Assembly: GCA_016716225.1 (NCBI GenBank)
Contig: JADJWT010000001.1
Span: 806,001 to 870,000, forward strand
DNA length: 64,000 nucleotides
Source: Ignavibacteriota bacterium
Lineage (GTDB): Bacteria; Bacteroidota; Ignavibacteria; Ignavibacteriales; Melioribacteraceae
Direction: 5' to 3'
Part shown: piece by piece, positions 60,374 to 64,000 of the stretch
How positions within the stretch are numbered: the stretch's first letter is position 1
Layout: every line of letters begins with the position of its first letter
Position numbers and translations under genes: made by a program
Notes under the pieces: generated by a model
The model's database searches: none
What the model saw: only the letters and a program-made list of their open reading frames with translations
Told to the model about the DNA's origin: nothing

Positions 60374-63300
60374 TTAGTGTTCATTCCAATGTTTGATGGA
60401 AATGTCTTCCAAATCTTTTTTACAAAATGCTGTAATAAAAGCTTGAGCCAATCGTGTATTGGTTATAAGCGGAATATTAAAATCAATTGCACTTCTTCTA
60501 ATTGAGTAATCATTATCTAATTCTGATTTAGACAAATTTTTGGGAATGTTTATCACCAAATCAATTTTTCTTTTTTTCAAATATTCAAGTGTATTTGGGC
60601 TTTGATTTTCATCTGGCCAATATAAAAGTTGAGATTCAACATTATTATCTTTTAAGAATTTATGAGTTCCCCTTGTAGCAAATAAATTATAATCATTTTC
60701 AATTAATAATTTACAGCTTTCTAAAAGTTCAGCTTTTGATTGGACCGGACCGGTAGAAAGTAAAATATTTTTCTTTGGAATTTTATATCCGACCGAAAGC
60801 ATAGATTTTAAAAGTGCATCATAAAAATCATCCCCAATACAACCAACTTCTCCGGTTGAAGCCATATCAACGCCAAGGATAGGATCAGCTTTACTCAAAC
60901 GTGAGAATGAAAATTGAGGCGCTTTTATTCCAATATAATCAAGCTCAAACAAAGATTTATTTGGTTTAATATATTTTGCTTGGAGCATAATATCAGTTGC
61001 CAATTCAACAAAATTTACTTTTAAAACTTTTGATACAAACGGCAAACTTCTTGAAGCACGTAAATTACATTCAATAACTTTTACATCATTATCTTTTGCA
61101 AGAAACTGAATATTGAATGGACCGGAAATATTTAATTCTGAAGCAATTTTTCTAGAAATAGTTTTTATTCTTCTCACAGTTTCAAAATAAATTTTCTGCG
61201 GTGGAAAAACCATTGTTGCATCACCAGAATGAACTCCGGCGAATTCAATATGCTCGCTAATTGCATAAAGAACCATTTCGCCCTTATCAGCAACTGCATC
61301 AATTTCTATTTCTTTTGCATTTTCAATAAACTCGGAAACAACAACCGGATATTGTTTAGAAACCTCCGTTGCCAGTTGTAAAAAATGATCCAATTCATTT
61401 TCGTTAGAAACAACATTCATTGCAGCACCGGAAAGCACATATGAAGGACGAACTAAAACTGGATAATTTACTTCAGAAATAAAATTTCTTATTTCGGTTG
61501 TTGAAGTTAATTCTCTCCATCTCGGCTGATCGATTTTTAAATCATCCAACATTTGTGAAAATTTATGTCGGTTTTCCGCTCTATCAATTGAAAGCGGAGA
61601 AGTTCCCAAAATGTTAACATTTGATTTGTGCAATCGCATTGCCAAATTATTTGGAATTTGCCCGCCGGTTGAAACAATTACACCTTTTGGATTTTCCAAA
61701 TCAACAATATCTAAAACTCTTTCCAGAGTTAATTCATCAAAGTAAAGACGATCACAAATATCATAATCCGTACTGACTGTTTCCGGGTTATAATTTATCA
61801 TTATTGATCTAAAATTTTCTTTCTTAATTGTGTTTAAAGCATTTACTCCGCACCAATCAAATTCAACACTGCTTCCAATTCTATAGGCTCCGGAACCCAA
61901 AACAACAACTGATTTATTATCATTTATAAAATTTATATCGTGTTCAATTCCGCTGTAAGTTAAATAAAGATAATTTGTGTGTGCCGGATATTCAGCTGCA
62001 AGAGTATCAATTTGTTTAACAAAAGGTTTAATGCCTTTACTTAATCTATAATTTCTAACTTGCAAAATATCTTGTTCAATTTCTTTAATTTCGCTTTTAA
62101 GTACAAATTTGCCGATTTGAAAATCTGAGAATCCTAATTTTTTTGCATCAATTAATAATTGGTCTGGTAATTCTTCTAACGAATTATATTTATGCAATTC
62201 ATATTTATAATCATAAATATTTTTAAGTTTTACCAAAAACCATTTGTCAATTTTAGACAGTTCATAAATTTCATCAACTGTTAATCCTTCCTTAAACGCT
62301 TGAGCAATTACAAATATTCTCATATCGGTGGGATTAAGCAACATATCTTTAATATCTGATGTGGGAATATCTTTATTCCCAACAAATCCATGCATTCCTT
62401 GTCCAATCATTCTCAACCCTTTTTGAATTGCTTCTTCAAAGGTTTTGCCGATTGCCATTACTTCACCGACACTTTTCATACTGCTTCCAATTTGATTGGA
62501 AACTCCATGAAATTTATTTAAATCCCATCGAGGAATTTTGCAGACGATATAATCTAATGCAGGTTCAAAAAATGCAGATGTGGTTTTAGTTACTGAATTT
62601 TTTAATTCATAAAGTCCATAACCCAAAGCCAATTTTGCCGCAACAAATGCAAGCGGATATCCAGTTGCTTTGCTTGCCAATGCACTGGAACGAGATAATC
62701 TCGCATTAACTTCGATAACTCTATAATCTTCTGAAAATGGATCGAGCGCATATTGAACATTACATTCACCAACAATTCCGATATGTTGAATTAATTTTAT
62801 TGCAATTTCACGAAGTTTATGATATTCGGTATTTGTTAAAGTTTGAGAAGGCGCAACCACAATACTTTCGCCGGTATGAATTCCAAGCGGATCAAAATTT
62901 TCCATATTACAAACTGTGATGCAATTGTTGTAACAATCTCGCACAACTTCGTATTCAACTTCTTTCCAACCTTTTAAAGATTCTTCAACTAAAATTTGAT
63001 CAGAATACGAAAGAGCTTTTGATGATAAAATTTCTAACTCTTCTGCATTTACACAGAATCCGCTTCCTTGTCCGCCTAATGTATAAGCGGCTCTAACAAT
63101 TATTGGAAATCCTAAATCATCGGCTGCTTTTAATGCATCTTCAACAGAAGTAACTGCAACACTTTTAGGAGTTTTAATATTAATTTTCTTAAGTGTGTTT
63201 GCAAATAGTTCTCGATCTTCAGTATCCATTATTGCTTTAATTGGAGTTCCAAGAACTTTTAAATTATATTTTTCAAAAACGTTTGTTTTAAAAAGTTCAA

Positions 63301-63592
63301 TTCCGCAATTTAGTGCCGTTTGTCCGCCGAACGAAAGTAAAACTCCATCCGGTTTTTCTTTTGCAATTACTTGCTCAACAAAATATGGCGTAACCGGAAG
63401 AAAATAAACTTTATCTGCAATATTTTCTGATGTTTGAACTGTAGCAATATTTGGATTGATTAAAACTGTTTCAATATTTTCTTCACGCAAAGCTTTTAAT
63501 GCTTGCGATCCGGAATAATCGAATTCTCCGGCTTCTCCAATTTTTAGAGCACCGGAACCTAATATCAAAACTTTTTTAATTTCTTTATTCAT
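60374..63592 (-). CDS. carB: Carbamoyl-phosphate synthase large subunit
   Basis: The protein has 1072 residues, the full family length. Both halves have the expected ATP-grasp folds: the first with VLILGSGALKIGEAGEFDYS and NVQYALDPFSEDYRVIEVNA, the second with VVVLGSGAYRIGSSVEFDWC and FNIQFLAKDNDVKVIECNLR. The C-terminal MGS-like regulatory domain (about 935-1072) is present. It makes carbamoyl phosphate from bicarbonate, ammonia (from CarA) and two ATP for pyrimidine and arginine synthesis. It lies 76 bases after carA on the same strand. Confidence 0.97.
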   Translation of the reverse strand: MNKEIKKVLILGSGALKIGEAGEFDYSGSQALKALREENIETVLINPNIATVQTSENIADKVYFLPVTPYFVEQVIAKEKPDGVLLSFGGQTALNCGIELFKTNVFEKYNLKVLGTPIKAIMDTEDRELFANTLKKINIKTPKSVAVTSVEDALKAADDLGFPIIVRAAYTLGGQGSGFCVNAEELEILSSKALSYSDQILVEESLKGWKEVEYEVVRDCYNNCITVCNMENFDPLGIHTGESIVVAPSQTLTNTEYHKLREIAIKLIQHIGIVGECNVQYALDPFSEDYRVIEVNARLSRSSALASKATGYPLAFVAAKLALGYGLYELKNSVTKTTSAFFEPALDYIVCKIPRWDLNKFHGVSNQIGSSMKSVGEVMAIGKTFEEAIQKGLRMIGQGMHGFVGNKDIPTSDIKDMLLNPTDMRIFVIAQAFKEGLTVDEIYELSKIDKWFLVKLKNIYDYKYELHKYNSLEELPDQLLIDAKKLGFSDFQIGKFVLKSEIKEIEQDILQVRNYRLSKGIKPFVKQIDTLAAEYPAHTNYLYLTYSGIEHDINFINDNKSVVVLGSGAYRIGSSVEFDWCGVNALNTIKKENFRSIMINYNPETVSTDYDICDRLYFDELTLERVLDIVDLENPKGVIVSTGGQIPNNLAMRLHKSNVNILGTSPLSIDRAENRHKFSQMLDDLKIDQPRWRELTSTTEIRNFISEVNYPVLVRPSYVLSGAAMNVVSNENELDHFLQLATEVSKQYPVVVSEFIENAKEIEIDAVADKGEMVLYAISEHIEFAGVHSGDATMVFPPQKIYFETVRRIKTISRKIASELNISGPFNIQFLAKDNDVKVIECNLRASRSLPFVSKVLKVNFVELATDIMLQAKYIKPNKSLFELDYIGIKAPQFSFSRLSKADPILGVDMASTGEVGCIGDDFYDALLKSMLSVGYKIPKKNILLSTGPVQSKAELLESCKLLIENDYNLFATRGTHKFLKDNNVESQLLYWPDENQSPNTLEYLKKRKIDLVINIPKNLSKSELDNDYSIRRSAIDFNIPLITNTRLAQAFITAFCKKDLEDISIKHWNEH

Positions 63593-63614
63593 TTATCAAA
63601 CTTTTTATTCTGTT

Positions 63615-63635
63615 ATTCCGAACTTGATCCGGAAT
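63615..63635. repeat. Short palindromic repeat between carA and carB
   Basis: ATTCCG (63615-63620) and CGGAAT (63630-63635) flank the spacer AACTTGATC. The phrase CCGAACTTGATCCGGAATC resembles, from memory, an extragenic repeat common in bacterial genomes. It splits the carAB operon and could affect the ratio of the two subunits. Confidence 0.45.
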
Positions 63636-63668
63636 CTACGATGCTGAAAAAAATCAGTATAGCTAAAA

Positions 63669-64000
63669 TTATTTATTTATTAAATTTAAAAATTCATCAA
63701 ATAAAAACTCAGTATCCGTTGGACCGCTAGATGCTTCGGGGTGAAACTGAGTTGAAAAAAATGGCTTATTTTTATGTCTAATTCCTTCACATGTATCATC
63801 ATTCAAATTTACAAAATATGGTTCCCAACCTTCATCTAAATGAGAATCATCAACAGCAAACCCATGATTTTGCGAAGTTATAAAACATTTATTTGTTCCA
63901 ACTTGTAAAACCGGCTGGTTATGACTTCGATGCCCGTATTTCAATTTATAAATTGAACCGCCCGCAGCTAACGATAAAAGCTGGTTTCCCATACAAATTC
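63669..64000 (-). CDS. carA: Carbamoyl-phosphate synthase small subunit, truncated by the window end
   Basis: Only the C-terminal 110 residues are visible; the frame is open at base 64000. The segment begins ICMGNQLLSLAAGG, which contains the nucleophile cysteine of the glutaminase domain. The histidine and glutamate of the triad are in TQFHPEASSGPTDTEFLFDEF. FITSQNHGFAVD is also family-like. It supplies ammonia from glutamine to CarB, the next gene downstream on the minus strand. Confidence 0.95.
   Translation of the reverse strand, partial: ICMGNQLLSLAAGGSIYKLKYGHRSHNQPVLQVGTNKCFITSQNHGFAVDDSHLDEGWEPYFVNLNDDTCEGIRHKNKPFFSTQFHPEASSGPTDTEFLFDEFLNLINK

Overview
This is an AT-rich window of a bacterial chromosome, roughly 30% G+C by eye. 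The gene content fits the Bacteroidota/Chlorobi/Ignavibacteria group, and a motile Ignavibacteria-like organism is my best guess: it has sigma-54, a chemoreceptor, HslUV, a BY-kinase exopolysaccharide module, DUF3667, DUF1080 and DUF3109 proteins, and an IVP/S23 four-helix protein. Placement rests on gene content only. Shine-Dalgarno motifs are visible before several genes (AGGAG before enolase, GGAGG before a lipoprotein, AAGGAG before an acidic exported protein), and there is one textbook TTGACA-N17-TATATT promoter. Both argue against a typical Bacteroides/Flavobacterium expression system.

Layout. 1-3950: end of an exopolysaccharide operon (initiating glycosyl-1-phosphate transferase, short SLBB protein, Wzz/Wzc-type tyrosine kinase), closed by a terminator. 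4003-5570: tRNA-Arg(CCT) on the minus strand, then enolase with its own terminator. 5640-17069: mixed single genes and short operons (DMT transporter, class A serine hydrolase, HisN-like phosphatase, TsaC/Sua5, methyltransferase, TSUP transporter, YgjV-like protein, amidotransferase, M24 peptidase, an M23 peptidase coupled to a free-standing archaeal-type ThrRS editing domain, DUF819 transporter). 17239-23853: ClC channel with CBS and RCK_C domains, then a run of plus-strand genes including rsmE, a CAT-like acetyltransferase, beta-carbonic anhydrase and an exported alpha/beta hydrolase. 23866-32175: HxlR regulator divergent from an NADP-binding reductase, two MFS transporters, a 2H phosphoesterase, a DinB/YfiT protein, DUF389, and an NSS transporter with a 34-residue MetS-like partner.

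32290-42271: two GNATs, a DUF1080 lipoprotein and a divergent deformylase, followed by a complete TetR-controlled export operon. That operon encodes TetR, a lipoprotein membrane-fusion protein, ATPase 1, TolC, ATPase 2 and two ABC-2 permeases, resembling E. coli cecR-ybhGFSR plus a dedicated outer-membrane channel. Its promoter carries four evenly spaced half-sites. A four-helix IVP/S23 gene enclosed by inverted repeats sits inside the operon.

42441-49062: MOP-superfamily exporter; two-component system divergent from a secreted acidic repeat protein, with three phased TTTTAACA boxes between them; Cache-type chemoreceptor with a G8 tract at its ribosome binding site. 49186-64000: MlaF-like ATPase, radA, DUF3667, hslVU, an exported PpiC foldase, an ICMT-like membrane protein, rpoN, DUF3109, a short-chain dehydrogenase, and carAB (carA truncated by the window end).

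Most of the window is housekeeping or ordinary accessory material. I see no prophage, CRISPR array, transposase or recognisable defence island. The least conventional items are the inverted-repeat-bounded IVP gene, the TetR operator array with its asymmetric ATPase pair, the two-component/acidic-repeat-protein pair, and the free-standing ThrRS editing domain.
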